From: CALBZG01 sp964486295
GTDB lineage: Bacteria > Bacillota > Clostridia > Peptostreptococcales > Anaerovoracaceae
Reading direction: 5' to 3'
DNA: 64,000 bases
Assembly: GCA_964486295.1 (NCBI GenBank)
Contig: CAZAMF010000004.1
Location: 1-64,000, forward strand
Shown piece after piece: positions 32,503 through 40,861 of the stretch (its first letter is position 1; every line of letters starts with the position of its first letter). The notes beneath the pieces were generated by a model. It was not told where the DNA came from, ran no database searches, and saw only the letters and a program-made list of their open reading frames with translations. Both the position numbers and the translations under genes were made by a program.

Positions 32503-32991
32503 ATGGGAATTTATAATGAAACGGTTATGCAGCATTTTATGAATCCTCATAATGTGGGAGAAATTGAAAATGCTGATGGAATAGGGACATACGGCAGCCC
32601 GGTTTGCGGTGATATGATGCAGATATCCATAAAAGTTGAAGATGATAAAATAGTTGATGCAAAATTCAAGACATTCGGTTGCGGATCCGCGATTGCATCA
32701 TCCAGCATCGCAACTGACATGATTGTCGGTAAAACGATTGAAGAAGCTTTGGCTGTTACAAATAAGCAAATCATTGATGAACTGGGAGGGCTTCCTCCGG
32801 TAAAGGTTCATTGCTCGGTCCTTGCTGATCATGCAATCAAGAGCGCAATCTATGATTATGCACAAAAGCACGGCAAAACTTATAAAGGATTAGAAGGCTT
32901 TGATCCAAACGCGGATGAGGATGATGACAATGTCGAAGAAGAATCCGGATGCAGCGCAGGGGGTGCCTGCTCCGTCAAATGCGGGCGATAA
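32503..32991 (+). CDS. nifU: Iron-sulfur scaffold protein (IscU/NifU N-terminal type)
   Basis: This 162-residue scaffold assembles Fe-S clusters from NifS sulfur. The three cluster-ligand cysteines are Cys-35 (GSPVCGD), Cys-60 (FGCGSA) and Cys-104 (VHCSVL). The core ends near residue 130. An acidic stretch and a short cysteine-containing tail follow (CSAGGACSVKCG, Cys-150, -156 and -160), which is not part of the usual fold. AAGGTTGG before ATG 32503 sets the start, 2 bp after nifS. The tail's codons overlap the proposed start of mnmA in another frame. Confidence 0.94.
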   Translation: MGIYNETVMQHFMNPHNVGEIENADGIGTYGSPVCGDMMQISIKVEDDKIVDAKFKTFGCGSAIASSSIATDMIVGKTIEEALAVTNKQIIDELGGLPPVKVHCSVLADHAIKSAIYDYAQKHGKTYKGLEGFDPNADEDDDNVEEESGCSAGGACSVKCGR

Positions 32992-34057
32992 TATTCCCGT
33001 GTTAAACAAAAATAAAGTGGTCCTTGGATTGAGCGGCGGAGTAGACAGTACTACCGCTGCTTTATTGTTGAAACAAAAGGGTCTTGAAGTGATCGGGCTG
33101 TTTCTTGACGTTACAGGAAACAATACGGAAGGCAGAAAGGCAGCAGAGTTAGCTGCTTCACAGCTGAATATTGGTTTTGTTTACAGGGACAGTTCCGAAG
33201 AGTTTAAAAACAAAGTCATTTCCGACTTCTGCAGGGAATACGCGTGCGGAAGAACACCCAATCCTTGTGTGCGCTGCAATCCTGAAATCAAATTTAAATC
33301 ATTATGTGAAATCGCCGATTCTCTGGGCGCGATGTATATAGCGACGGGCCACTATGCAAAAACATACTTTGATAATGATTTGAGACTCTGGTTTATCAGA
33401 AAAGCTATATGCAGCGAAAGAGACCAGTCCTATATGCTGTATCGATTGCCTCAGGAAGTCATCAGCCGGCTTCTGCTGCCGCTGGGGGACATTGCCGGTA
33501 AAGAGCAGGTTCGTTCGATTGCCAGACAAAATGAACTTGAAAATGCGGATCTGAAAGATAGTCAGGAGATTTGTTTTATTGATCAGGAAAAGAGCTATGC
33601 TGAGTACCTGAAAGAGCAAGATATCCAGCTAAAAGAAGGCGATTTTGTTGATCAGAACGGCAATATTCTGGGACGACACAATGGAATACCCAATTATACC
33701 ATTGGTCAGCGAAAAGGTCTTGGAGTAGCGCTGGGCAGGCCATATTATGTTGTTGCCCTGGATCCGGAACGAAACGAAGTGATACTCAGTGAAAACGAAA
33801 AAGACCTCTTTAAATCAAGAGTGATTTCTGTTGATAACCATTTTGATTTGGCTTTTGAAGGGTTGAAAGTTGAAGCAAAAATCAGGTCCATGGCCAGACC
33901 TGCACCTGCCTTCATCAGGCAAACTGGCGATGACAAAATCGAAGCAATCTTTGACGAGCCGCAGAGAGCCCCTGCCCCGGGGCAGTCCATCGTCTATTAC
34001 CTCGGTGATTTCGTTTTGGGCGGGGGATTGATCCAGCAGCATAATCCTACCACATGA
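32930..34057 (+). CDS. mnmA: tRNA-specific 2-thiouridylase
   Basis: This enzyme thiolates U34 of tRNA-Lys, -Glu and -Gln, using sulfur delivered from NifS. The PP-loop VVLGLSGGVDSTTAALL binds ATP. The catalytic cysteine pair is in NPCVRCNPEIKF and DSQEICFID. The C-terminal beta barrel is complete. ATG 32930, with GAGG 9 nt upstream, overlaps nifU by 62 bp and gives 375 residues, with an extra 23-residue leader not seen in family members. GTG 32999, just after the nifU stop, would give the standard length but lacks a good SD. The 3' end overlaps the convergent reductase by 11 bp. Confidence 0.92.
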   Translation: MSKKNPDAAQGVPAPSNAGDNIPVLNKNKVVLGLSGGVDSTTAALLLKQKGLEVIGLFLDVTGNNTEGRKAAELAASQLNIGFVYRDSSEEFKNKVISDFCREYACGRTPNPCVRCNPEIKFKSLCEIADSLGAMYIATGHYAKTYFDNDLRLWFIRKAICSERDQSYMLYRLPQEVISRLLLPLGDIAGKEQVRSIARQNELENADLKDSQEICFIDQEKSYAEYLKEQDIQLKEGDFVDQNGNILGRHNGIPNYTIGQRKGLGVALGRPYYVVALDPERNEVILSENEKDLFKSRVISVDNHFDLAFEGLKVEAKIRSMARPAPAFIRQTGDDKIEAIFDEPQRAPAPGQSIVYYLGDFVLGGGLIQQHNPTT

Positions 34058-35003
34058 TAATTGCCCGTACAGGGCATTGAGGCGCGCAATAGCCACAAGT
34101 CAGGCATAGATCATAGTTGATTTCCGAACGGCCATTTTCATTCTTATAGATCGCATGATTCGGGCACCTGGTTATACAGAGCCCGCAGCCTTCGCAGTCA
34201 CCCTGATCGATATGCATCTTCTTCATAGAAGTGTCAGGATTGTAGGATCCATCCATTTCGCCCTCAAGATAAAGGAAGATGTCATCGATTTCTTTCCGGT
34301 TGCCAAAGCCGATCATAACGGATGAAACACCATCAAGCCCATAAACATAATCCAGCGCTTCCTGATAATGGCCGGTCAGGTTCCCACCGCCAAATGCTTT
34401 CATTACAAAAACTCCGCATCCGCGTTGGTGATTTTCAAGGATTGCAGCAGCCATATCTTCCTTGGTTCCTGCACCCGAGCCACATCTGATACCTAGGCCC
34501 CTATAATTAATGAGCGGGAATACCACGTCACATTCTTTGATCCCGGCCATTTGTTGAGTCACATCAACATGGTGCGTCGATACGCCCACAGCCTTGATGA
34601 TTCCTTTGACTTTTGCTTCGTTCAAACACTCCCATGCGCCTTGTCGATTTTCAAAATCATGCTGATGTCTTACTTCATGAAGGAGAAAAATATCGATGAC
34701 ATCCTGATCGAGCTCAATTCTCGCTTCTTCAATCGCCCGATTCATTTCGCCGAATGTTGATCCTAAACATTTTGAAGAGATAACCGGTTCGTGGCTTGTA
34801 CCCTTAAGTGCAGCCCTGATAAAGGAATAGGTATTATAATACTGTGCGGTATCAAGAAAATTGATTCCTCTTTCCAAAGCGTATCTGATAACATCAGCGC
34901 CTTTTTCGACAGGGAGATTCAATTGTGTATTGCCGACGGTGAGCACGCCAAAACCGACTTTCGTTACAAATAGTTCTGTTTTTCCAAGCTGTTTCTTTTC
35001 CAT
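34047..35003 (-). CDS. Aldo/keto reductase with C-terminal 2x[4Fe-4S] domain
   Basis: This 318-residue protein has an aldo/keto reductase barrel at residues 1-255 (KQLGKTELFVTKVGFG start, DTAQYYNT with the catalytic Tyr, DIFLLHEV) fused to a bacterial ferredoxin-type domain with two cluster motifs (CEGCGLCITRCP, CLTCGYCAPQCP). Such fusions are common in anaerobes and are thought to link carbonyl reduction to low-potential electron transfer; the substrate is unknown. AAGGAGG upstream selects the ATG at 35003. It converges with mnmA and overlaps its end by 11 bp. Confidence 0.92.
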   Translation of the reverse strand: MEKKQLGKTELFVTKVGFGVLTVGNTQLNLPVEKGADVIRYALERGINFLDTAQYYNTYSFIRAALKGTSHEPVISSKCLGSTFGEMNRAIEEARIELDQDVIDIFLLHEVRHQHDFENRQGAWECLNEAKVKGIIKAVGVSTHHVDVTQQMAGIKECDVVFPLINYRGLGIRCGSGAGTKEDMAAAILENHQRGCGVFVMKAFGGGNLTGHYQEALDYVYGLDGVSSVMIGFGNRKEIDDIFLYLEGEMDGSYNPDTSMKKMHIDQGDCEGCGLCITRCPNHAIYKNENGRSEINYDLCLTCGYCAPQCPVRAIIMW

Positions 35004-35098
35004 AGAATCTGTATTCCTCCTTAGACACAAATTAATTTTAACACTTGTACCTATTTAAGTATATGCAGCAAGGCGTACTTTTTTTATAATCTGAAATA

Positions 35099-35107
35099 TG
35101 CTATCAT
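35099..35107 (+). promoter_or_regulatory. Extended -10 promoter for the nuclease gene
   Basis: TGCTATCAT is an extended -10 element 29 bp before ATG 35136; the -35 region is only a T-run. Confidence 0.45.
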
Positions 35108-35135
35108 AGTAGCAGTTTATCGATGCGGAGAAGCC

Positions 35136-35624
35136 ATGAGAGCGAAATTCTATTCAATCATCATTTCAATAATGATCCTCATCGCAGTCTCGTTTCTGGG
35201 CTTGATCAATAACGGAGAAAGAACGGCCCCGTCCGCTGATGCCGAGTTGTTTGGGCCGTATGTGATCACCAGAGTTGTGGATGGAGATACGCTGATTGTA
35301 AATATCAATGGTGAAAATACCCGGGTCAGGATGATCGGGATAGACACCGCGGAGAGTGTTCCCGACAATCCCGATCGAATCACTGAAGAAGGTATTGAAG
35401 CTTCAAATTATACAAAGTCTCTGCTAAGCGGAGCAGAAGTTATGCTGGAATATGATAAAGAAAGAACCGATCAATACGGAAGAACTCTCGCTTATATCTA
35501 TATGAACGATGATAGCGATCTTGTATTTGTCAATGAGCTTCTTGTTCAGGAAGGATTTGCAGATCTGATGACGATTGAACCCAACATAAAATACAAGGAA
35601 TTATTAGAAAGAGCCTACGAATAG
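35136..35624 (+). CDS. Secreted thermonuclease-family nuclease
   Basis: This 162-residue protein has an N-terminal signal/anchor (residues 5-24) and a staphylococcal-nuclease (SNase) domain. The catalytic residues are conserved: Arg and Asp in VRMIGIDTAES, the following Glu, and Arg in YGRTLAYIY. The calcium-site Asp lies in VVDGDTL. It would degrade extracellular DNA or RNA, perhaps for nutrient scavenging or linked to DNA uptake. The domain is short at the C-terminus, ending right after LLERAYE, where many homologues add a further 10-20 residues. It precedes the aldolase by 14 bp. Confidence 0.93.
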   Translation: MRAKFYSIIISIMILIAVSFLGLINNGERTAPSADAELFGPYVITRVVDGDTLIVNINGENTRVRMIGIDTAESVPDNPDRITEEGIEASNYTKSLLSGAEVMLEYDKERTDQYGRTLAYIYMNDDSDLVFVNELLVQEGFADLMTIEPNIKYKELLERAYE

Positions 35625-35638
35625 AAATGAGGTTACCG

Positions 35639-36301
35639 ATGAACAGCAATTATTCTGAAGACAAAAAACTTGTTTATGACACGACAATGAGTCTTTATCA
35701 CGCCGGATTAATCAAAGCATCCTCCGGTAATGTAAGTTCCAGAGTTCAAAATACTGAATTCATGGCGATTACCCCAACAGGTGTTCGATATGATATTTTG
35801 AAAATGGAAGATATCGTTATCTGCGACCTGGATGGAGTTTTGATTGAAGGCGCGATGAAACCATCTTCAGAATTCCGGATGCATGCAGCAATCTATAAAG
35901 CATTTCCCCACATCAACGGAGTTGTACATACGCATTCTCCTTTTGCCATCACCTTTGCAGCGCTGGGGGAAAGCGTTCCCATGGTCTCCATTGAAGGCTT
36001 GATGGTTGGCAGTAATATTCTGCCTGTTACAGAACGCTTTTCGATACCCGGGTCAGAGGAAGTAGGAGAATCCGCGCTGACTTATTTTAAAGAAAATCCG
36101 GATCTGAGAGGCCTGATTTTATCGAATCACGGATTGCTGACAATCGGCGAAAAGCTGGCTGCGGCAATGAGTCTGGCCGAATCTATTGAGTTGGAGGCTC
36201 AAGTGTATTATCAGGCCAGGTTGATGGGTACACCGAAACTGATCTCGGAGGAGCAGCGTAAGATTATTATAGAAACCTACATGAAAGGAAAGTTGAAATG
36301 A
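35639..36301 (+). CDS. Class II aldolase/adducin-family protein
   Basis: This 220-residue zinc-dependent enzyme is of the class II aldolase family, which includes L-fuculose-1-phosphate and 5-deoxyribulose-1-phosphate aldolases. The catalytic Glu lies in MKPSSEFRMH, two zinc His in VVHTHSPFA, and the third His in ILSNHGLLTIG. GAGG 6 nt before ATG 35639 sets the start. The stop overlaps the next start (ATGA), so it is coupled to an MtnA-like isomerase. That pair resembles the DHAP shunt, which splits 5-methylthio- or 5-deoxyribulose-1-phosphate into DHAP and an aldehyde. The specific substrate is inferred from this neighbour. Confidence 0.9.
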   Translation: MNSNYSEDKKLVYDTTMSLYHAGLIKASSGNVSSRVQNTEFMAITPTGVRYDILKMEDIVICDLDGVLIEGAMKPSSEFRMHAAIYKAFPHINGVVHTHSPFAITFAALGESVPMVSIEGLMVGSNILPVTERFSIPGSEEVGESALTYFKENPDLRGLILSNHGLLTIGEKLAAAMSLAESIELEAQVYYQARLMGTPKLISEEQRKIIIETYMKGKLK

Positions 36302-37338
36302 TTGATGATCAATTTGTCGAGAAAATGCCTTTTATCGTGAAGCCAAATAATATCGCACGGTATCAAGATGGAGTGGTGTATATCCTGGACCGTCGAATCT
36401 ATCCCTTCGAAATCAGTTTTGTCGAATGCAGGACATATGAGGATGTTGCTGTAGCGATAGAAAAGATGGTTACACAAAGCCTCGGTCCGGCTTATGCCGC
36501 CGGATACGGCATGGTGCAGGCCGGAAGAGACTGTAAAAATAAAAGCGAGGAAGCAATCCGGGATACGATCAGAACCGCCGGAAAACGGATCATCAATACC
36601 AGACCAACGAATCATGAAATCCGTTTAACTGTAGAAGGGGCGCTTGAGGCCGCGGAACTTGCACTTCATACCGGAAATTCCGATATGGAAAATGTTTTTT
36701 TAACATTTATGGACGAAATGATCGACAAGAGGCATGAGTTCAGCCTGAAGCTGGGCAGCTATGGAGCAGATGTAATCAATGACGGTGATACAATACTGAC
36801 TCATTGCTGGCCTGAAACCACCCTTGTCTATACGCTGATAACGGCATTGGAACAGGGTAAAAAAATCCGGGCATTTTGTTCGGAAACCCGGCCGTATCTG
36901 CAGGGTTCAAGATTGACCGCCTCAGCCATCAGAGACTTGGGCATCGATACGACAGTCATAACGGACAATATGCCGGCCAGCCTGATGTCTCAGGGCAAGA
37001 TTAGCATGTTCTTTGCCGGCAGCGACAGAACAACTTTGGATGGTCATATAATAAATAAAGTCGGAACCCTTCAACTGGCTATTTGTGCGAAACATTTCGG
37101 TGTGCCGTTTTACCCATTCGCCTATGGCCCGGATTTGGAGGCGCCCACACCAGCATCCGTAAAAATAGAAGAGCGGGATCCGGAAGAAGTTCTATACTGC
37201 AGGGGAATCAGAACAGCAGCACCCGGTGTCAATGGTTATTATCCGGCTTTTGATATTACTCCACCGGAATTTATTACCGGCATCATAACCGACAAGGGCG
37301 TTTTCCCACCGGATAAAATTACTTCCTATTTTAAATAA
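36298..37338 (+). CDS. MtnA-like sugar-1-phosphate isomerase (eIF2B family)
   Basis: This 346-residue protein is of the MtnA/eIF2B-alpha family. MtnA converts 5-methylthioribose-1-phosphate (or 5-deoxyribose-1-phosphate) to the ribulose form. The presumed catalytic Cys lies in LTHCWPET, where the usual sequence is HCNTG, and the catalytic Asp in FAGSDRTT. The NxxPxxxE-like C-terminal APTPASVKIEERDPEEV is present. The 'WPE' after the Cys is a departure from canonical MtnA, so a deoxyribose-specific or other isomerase is possible. It is translationally coupled to the aldolase; no kinase or phosphorylase is in the window. Confidence 0.86.
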   Translation: MIDDQFVEKMPFIVKPNNIARYQDGVVYILDRRIYPFEISFVECRTYEDVAVAIEKMVTQSLGPAYAAGYGMVQAGRDCKNKSEEAIRDTIRTAGKRIINTRPTNHEIRLTVEGALEAAELALHTGNSDMENVFLTFMDEMIDKRHEFSLKLGSYGADVINDGDTILTHCWPETTLVYTLITALEQGKKIRAFCSETRPYLQGSRLTASAIRDLGIDTTVITDNMPASLMSQGKISMFFAGSDRTTLDGHIINKVGTLQLAICAKHFGVPFYPFAYGPDLEAPTPASVKIEERDPEEVLYCRGIRTAAPGVNGYYPAFDITPPEFITGIITDKGVFPPDKITSYFK

Positions 37339-37341
37339 ACC

Positions 37342-37369
37342 TTGATATTTCAACCTCTTATGTTATAAT
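37342..37369 (+). promoter_or_regulatory. Sigma-A promoter for alaS
   Basis: TTGATA (37342-37347) and TATAAT (37364-37369) are separated by 16 bp, with TG at 37361 forming an extended -10. It lies right after the isomerase stop. Confidence 0.75.
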
Positions 37370-37409
37370 TTTATGATTGAATTTAATTTTTCGAAAGGAA
37401 ATTTCTATA

Positions 37410-40037
37410 ATGGAAAAAATCGGTTTAAACCAATTAAGAGAAATGTTTTTAAGCTTCTATGAAAGCAAAGAGCACTACAGAAAACAAAGTTTTTCCCTCA
37501 TACCTGAAAAAGACAAGAGTCTTTTGATCGTCAATTCCGGTATGGCTCCTCTAAAACCATATTTTGCAGGTTTAGAAACACCGCCAAGCAAACGAATGAC
37601 GACTTGTCAGAAATGCATCAGAACCGGCGATATTGAAAAAGTAGGTTATACGGCCAGACATGGCACATTTTTTGAAATGTTGGGCAGTTTCAGCTTCGGA
37701 GATTACTTCAAGCTTGATTCGATTAAATGGGGCTGGGAATTTATCACAGAAAAGCTGAAAATGCCAAAAGAAAAGCTGTGGGCAACAGTTTACGAAGACG
37801 ATGACGAAGCCTTTGAAATATGGAGAGACGTTATCGGGATGCCTGAAGGAAGAATCGTTCGTTTAGGAAAGGATGACAACTTCTGGGAAATCGGAACCGG
37901 CCCGTGCGGTCCGTGCTCTGAAATCTATTTTGACAGAGGCCCGGAATACGGGTGCGGCAAAGAAGGTTGCAAGCCGGGTTGCGATTGCGACCGCTATCTT
38001 GAGTTCTGGAACCACGTGTTCACTCAGTTCAACAGGGATGACGCAGGTAATTATACCGAACTTGCACATAAGAATATTGATACCGGCATGGGGCTTGAAC
38101 GAATTGCGTGCATCATGCAGGGTGTGGACTCCATCTTTGACGTGGATACAATCAAATACATTCTCGATGCGGTGATCGCAAAGGCAGGAATCAAATATGA
38201 AGAAGGCAAGGCAAAGACGGATGTATCCCTTCGAATCATAACAGACCACCTCAGAAGCTTATCCTTCATGATCGCAGACGGCATCATCCCGAGCAATGAG
38301 GGAAGAGGCTATGTTCTGAGAAGATTATTACGAAGAGCAGCACGGCATGGAAGATTGCTCGGGATTCAAGGACCTTTCCTGGCTGAGTTGTCAGCGAAGG
38401 TCGCCGAAATTTCTGGCGGCGCTTATCCGGAGCTGGAAGATAAAAAAGCATATTTGCATAAAGTCATTCTTATTGAAGAAGAAAAATTTGCTGATACCAT
38501 CGATCAGGGAGAAGCGATTATTTTCAATTATATTGAGGACCTAAAGTCCAAAGGCGAAACAGTCCTGAGCGGTGACGAAGTCTTCAAGCTATATGATACC
38601 TATGGATTCCCTCTTGAACTGACTCAGGAAATCCTGGAAGAATCAGGCTATACCGCAGATGTGGATGGATTCAACGAAAATATGAAGCGGCAGAGAGAGC
38701 AGGCGAGAGCAGCCAGAAAAAACGAAGACGAAGAAGGATGGAAAGAAGCCCAGGCCGGAGTCAGCATTGAGGGCTCCACTGTATTTACAGGATATGAAAA
38801 TGTGGCTGACACAGCGAATGTGATTGCCATCATACATGATAAAACTTCCTTGAACGAGATTTCCGAGGGAGAAACGGCGGCTCTTGTACTTGACAAAACG
38901 CCGTTTTACGCAGAAAGCGGCGGTCAGAGTTATGATACCGGAATCATTTATAATGACGAATGTACTCTGGAGGTCATAGAAGTTTCCAAACATCAAAATG
39001 TTTTTGTACATAAAGTCTTTTGCAATAAAGGGTCGCTTTCTGTTGGAGATGTGGTCAATTGCCATATATCCGAACAAAGAAGAAACTCAACGGCCAGAAA
39101 TCATACGGCAACGCATCTTATGCATAAAGCTCTTAGAATCGTCTTGGGTGAACATGTTCATCAGGCAGGGAGCAGTGTTACAGCGGATGGGCTCAGATTC
39201 GATTTCAATCATTTTGAAGCCATGACCAAAGAGCAGATCGAAGAGGTTGAAGAGATTGTAAATTCAAAGATCGGTCTATTCCTTAATGTACAGACTGAAG
39301 AGCTCTCCATGGATGAAGCAATTAAAAAAGGCGTAACTGCATTATTCGGCGAGAAATACGGAAATATTGTCAGGGCAGTTTCTGTCGGAGGTTTCAGCTC
39401 CGAGCTATGCGGCGGGACTCACGTGCATAATTCCGGTCAAATCGGCGCCTTCAAAATTGTTTCCGAGAGTGGCGTTGCCTCAGGAGTGAGACGAATTGAG
39501 GCTGTTACGGGAGCAGGTGTTCTCAGCAGAGTCAATGAAGCAGAAAAAATGATAACAGAGGTTTCTGAAGTGCTGAAAACGAATGCATCCGGTTTAGTTA
39601 AGAAGGCCGTAAATGTTGTCGAGGAATTGAAAGCGCTTCGTCGGGAAATAGAAGGCTTTAAAAAATCATCTTTAACCGATACTATAACAGATCTGATGGC
39701 AGAGGCGAAGGACTATAACGGAGTTAAACTGATTGCCAAATCCTTTATCGGGCTTGGAATCGATGACCTTCGGAACCTCTCTGATGATATCAAGGCAAAC
39801 TATTCTGGAGTCGTTATTGTTCTTGCAACTGTAAATGATAATAAAGTTACGTTTATGGTCTCGATAACCGATGACCTCCTGGATAAAGGGTATCACGCCG
39901 GAAAAATGGTCAAACAAATTGCAGCTGCGGCAGGTGGCGGCGGCGGCGGAAAAGCCGACATGGCGCAGGCCGGAGCAAAAGATCCGTCAAAATTAAAAGA
40001 AGCATTTGAAGTAGCAGAAACCCTTATGAAGAAATAG
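37410..40037 (+). CDS. alaS: Alanyl-tRNA synthetase
   Basis: This 875-residue class II synthetase has the normal length for a bacterial AlaRS. The aminoacylation domain (1-450) has the class II motifs (GMAPLKPYFAG, RHGTFFEMLGSFSFGDYF). The editing domain (about 555-710) has HTATHLMHKAL and CGGTHVHNSG for zinc and mischarged tRNA. The C-terminal C-Ala domain carries the glycine-rich GGGGGGKADMAQAG (about 845-858). GAAAGGA 10 nt before ATG 37410 sets the start; the longer frame from 37377 begins in the promoter. ireB and yqgF follow, the standard order. No T-box is seen before it. Confidence 0.98.
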   Translation: MEKIGLNQLREMFLSFYESKEHYRKQSFSLIPEKDKSLLIVNSGMAPLKPYFAGLETPPSKRMTTCQKCIRTGDIEKVGYTARHGTFFEMLGSFSFGDYFKLDSIKWGWEFITEKLKMPKEKLWATVYEDDDEAFEIWRDVIGMPEGRIVRLGKDDNFWEIGTGPCGPCSEIYFDRGPEYGCGKEGCKPGCDCDRYLEFWNHVFTQFNRDDAGNYTELAHKNIDTGMGLERIACIMQGVDSIFDVDTIKYILDAVIAKAGIKYEEGKAKTDVSLRIITDHLRSLSFMIADGIIPSNEGRGYVLRRLLRRAARHGRLLGIQGPFLAELSAKVAEISGGAYPELEDKKAYLHKVILIEEEKFADTIDQGEAIIFNYIEDLKSKGETVLSGDEVFKLYDTYGFPLELTQEILEESGYTADVDGFNENMKRQREQARAARKNEDEEGWKEAQAGVSIEGSTVFTGYENVADTANVIAIIHDKTSLNEISEGETAALVLDKTPFYAESGGQSYDTGIIYNDECTLEVIEVSKHQNVFVHKVFCNKGSLSVGDVVNCHISEQRRNSTARNHTATHLMHKALRIVLGEHVHQAGSSVTADGLRFDFNHFEAMTKEQIEEVEEIVNSKIGLFLNVQTEELSMDEAIKKGVTALFGEKYGNIVRAVSVGGFSSELCGGTHVHNSGQIGAFKIVSESGVASGVRRIEAVTGAGVLSRVNEAEKMITEVSEVLKTNASGLVKKAVNVVEELKALRREIEGFKKSSLTDTITDLMAEAKDYNGVKLIAKSFIGLGIDDLRNLSDDIKANYSGVVIVLATVNDNKVTFMVSITDDLLDKGYHAGKMVKQIAAAAGGGGGGKADMAQAGAKDPSKLKEAFEVAETLMKK

Positions 40038-40142
40038 CGCTTAAAGTCAATTTAAAGCCGTTCGGGTATATACTTTACCGCTTTTCTCGAGTATAATTAT
40101 TATAAGTTCATATGTATAATATGGAAAGGTAAGGTGATATGG

Positions 40143-40394
40143 ATGGATAGAAGTACGATCTTATTTGATGGAAATCCGGAAAAAACCGGACAGCCTACGA
40201 CCGAAGAAATTTTGAAAGCAGTTTATGACGCACTGGAAGAAAAAGGATATAATTCGATTGACCAGATGGTAGGGTACATATTGTCTGGTGATCCTTCATA
40301 CATTACCAGCCATAACAATGCAAGAAACCTGATCAGACATATCGAAAGAGATGATTTGGTGGAAGAATTATTAAGAGCGTTCCTTTCTAAATAG
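40143..40394 (+). CDS. ireB: IreB family regulatory phosphoprotein (DUF965)
   Basis: This 83-residue all-helical protein is of the IreB family. In Enterococcus, IreB is a substrate of the serine/threonine kinase IreK and affects cephalosporin tolerance. The hallmark segments are ILKAVYDALEEKGYNSIDQMVGYILSGDPSYI-type, here residues about 23-54, then ITSHNNAR. The frame opens at GTG 40134, but ATG 40143 fits the spacing from AAGG better. It has possible -10 boxes (TATAAT at 40092 and 40115) in the 105-bp gap after alaS. It is 2 bp upstream of yqgF. Confidence 0.94.
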   Translation: MDRSTILFDGNPEKTGQPTTEEILKAVYDALEEKGYNSIDQMVGYILSGDPSYITSHNNARNLIRHIERDDLVEELLRAFLSK

Positions 40395-40396
40395 TA

Positions 40397-40858
40397 ATGA
40401 AGGTATTAGCACTTGATGTCGGAGATAAAACAATAGGGGTGGCAGTCAGCGACGAGCTTCTGATGTGCGGCCATGGAATATGTACCATCGAAAGAGTCGG
40501 CATTCGTAAGGATGCCGGCGTAATTCTTGATCTTTTGGAAAAACATGCGTGCGATACAGTAGTGATCGGACTTCCAAAAAAACTGAATGGTACAGATAGT
40601 CCTCAAACACAAAAGGTTTATGAATTTAAAGAGATGCTTGAAAATAAATTGAGATCGACAGGCAAGGGGCAGATCAAGATCGTTTTTCAGGACGAGAGAT
40701 TAACTACGGTACAAGCAGAAAGAATACTTCTGGAGGCAGATCTGAGCAGAAAAAGACGAAAAGAAGTCATCGACAAACAGGCGGCTGTTCTGATTCTGCA
40801 AGGATATCTGGATAGACTTTCTTTTGAAAGAAGAAACAAACCTGGGGGGAACATATAA
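40397..40858 (+). CDS. ruvX: Pre-16S rRNA nuclease / RuvX-like (YqgF)
   Basis: This 153-residue RNase H-fold nuclease belongs to the YqgF family, needed for 5' maturation of 16S rRNA and once proposed as a Holliday junction resolvase. The catalytic acidic residues are in LALDVGDKTIGVAVSD (Asp near residue 6), the Glu/Asp-containing middle strand VVIGLPKKLNG, and the C-terminal FQDERLTT. The start ATG 40397 is 2 bp after ireB. In most relatives a DUF1292 (yrzB) gene follows; here a metallophosphoesterase gene takes its place. Confidence 0.95.
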   Translation: MKVLALDVGDKTIGVAVSDELLMCGHGICTIERVGIRKDAGVILDLLEKHACDTVVIGLPKKLNGTDSPQTQKVYEFKEMLENKLRSTGKGQIKIVFQDERLTTVQAERILLEADLSRKRRKEVIDKQAAVLILQGYLDRLSFERRNKPGGNI

Positions 40859-40861
40859 CAG

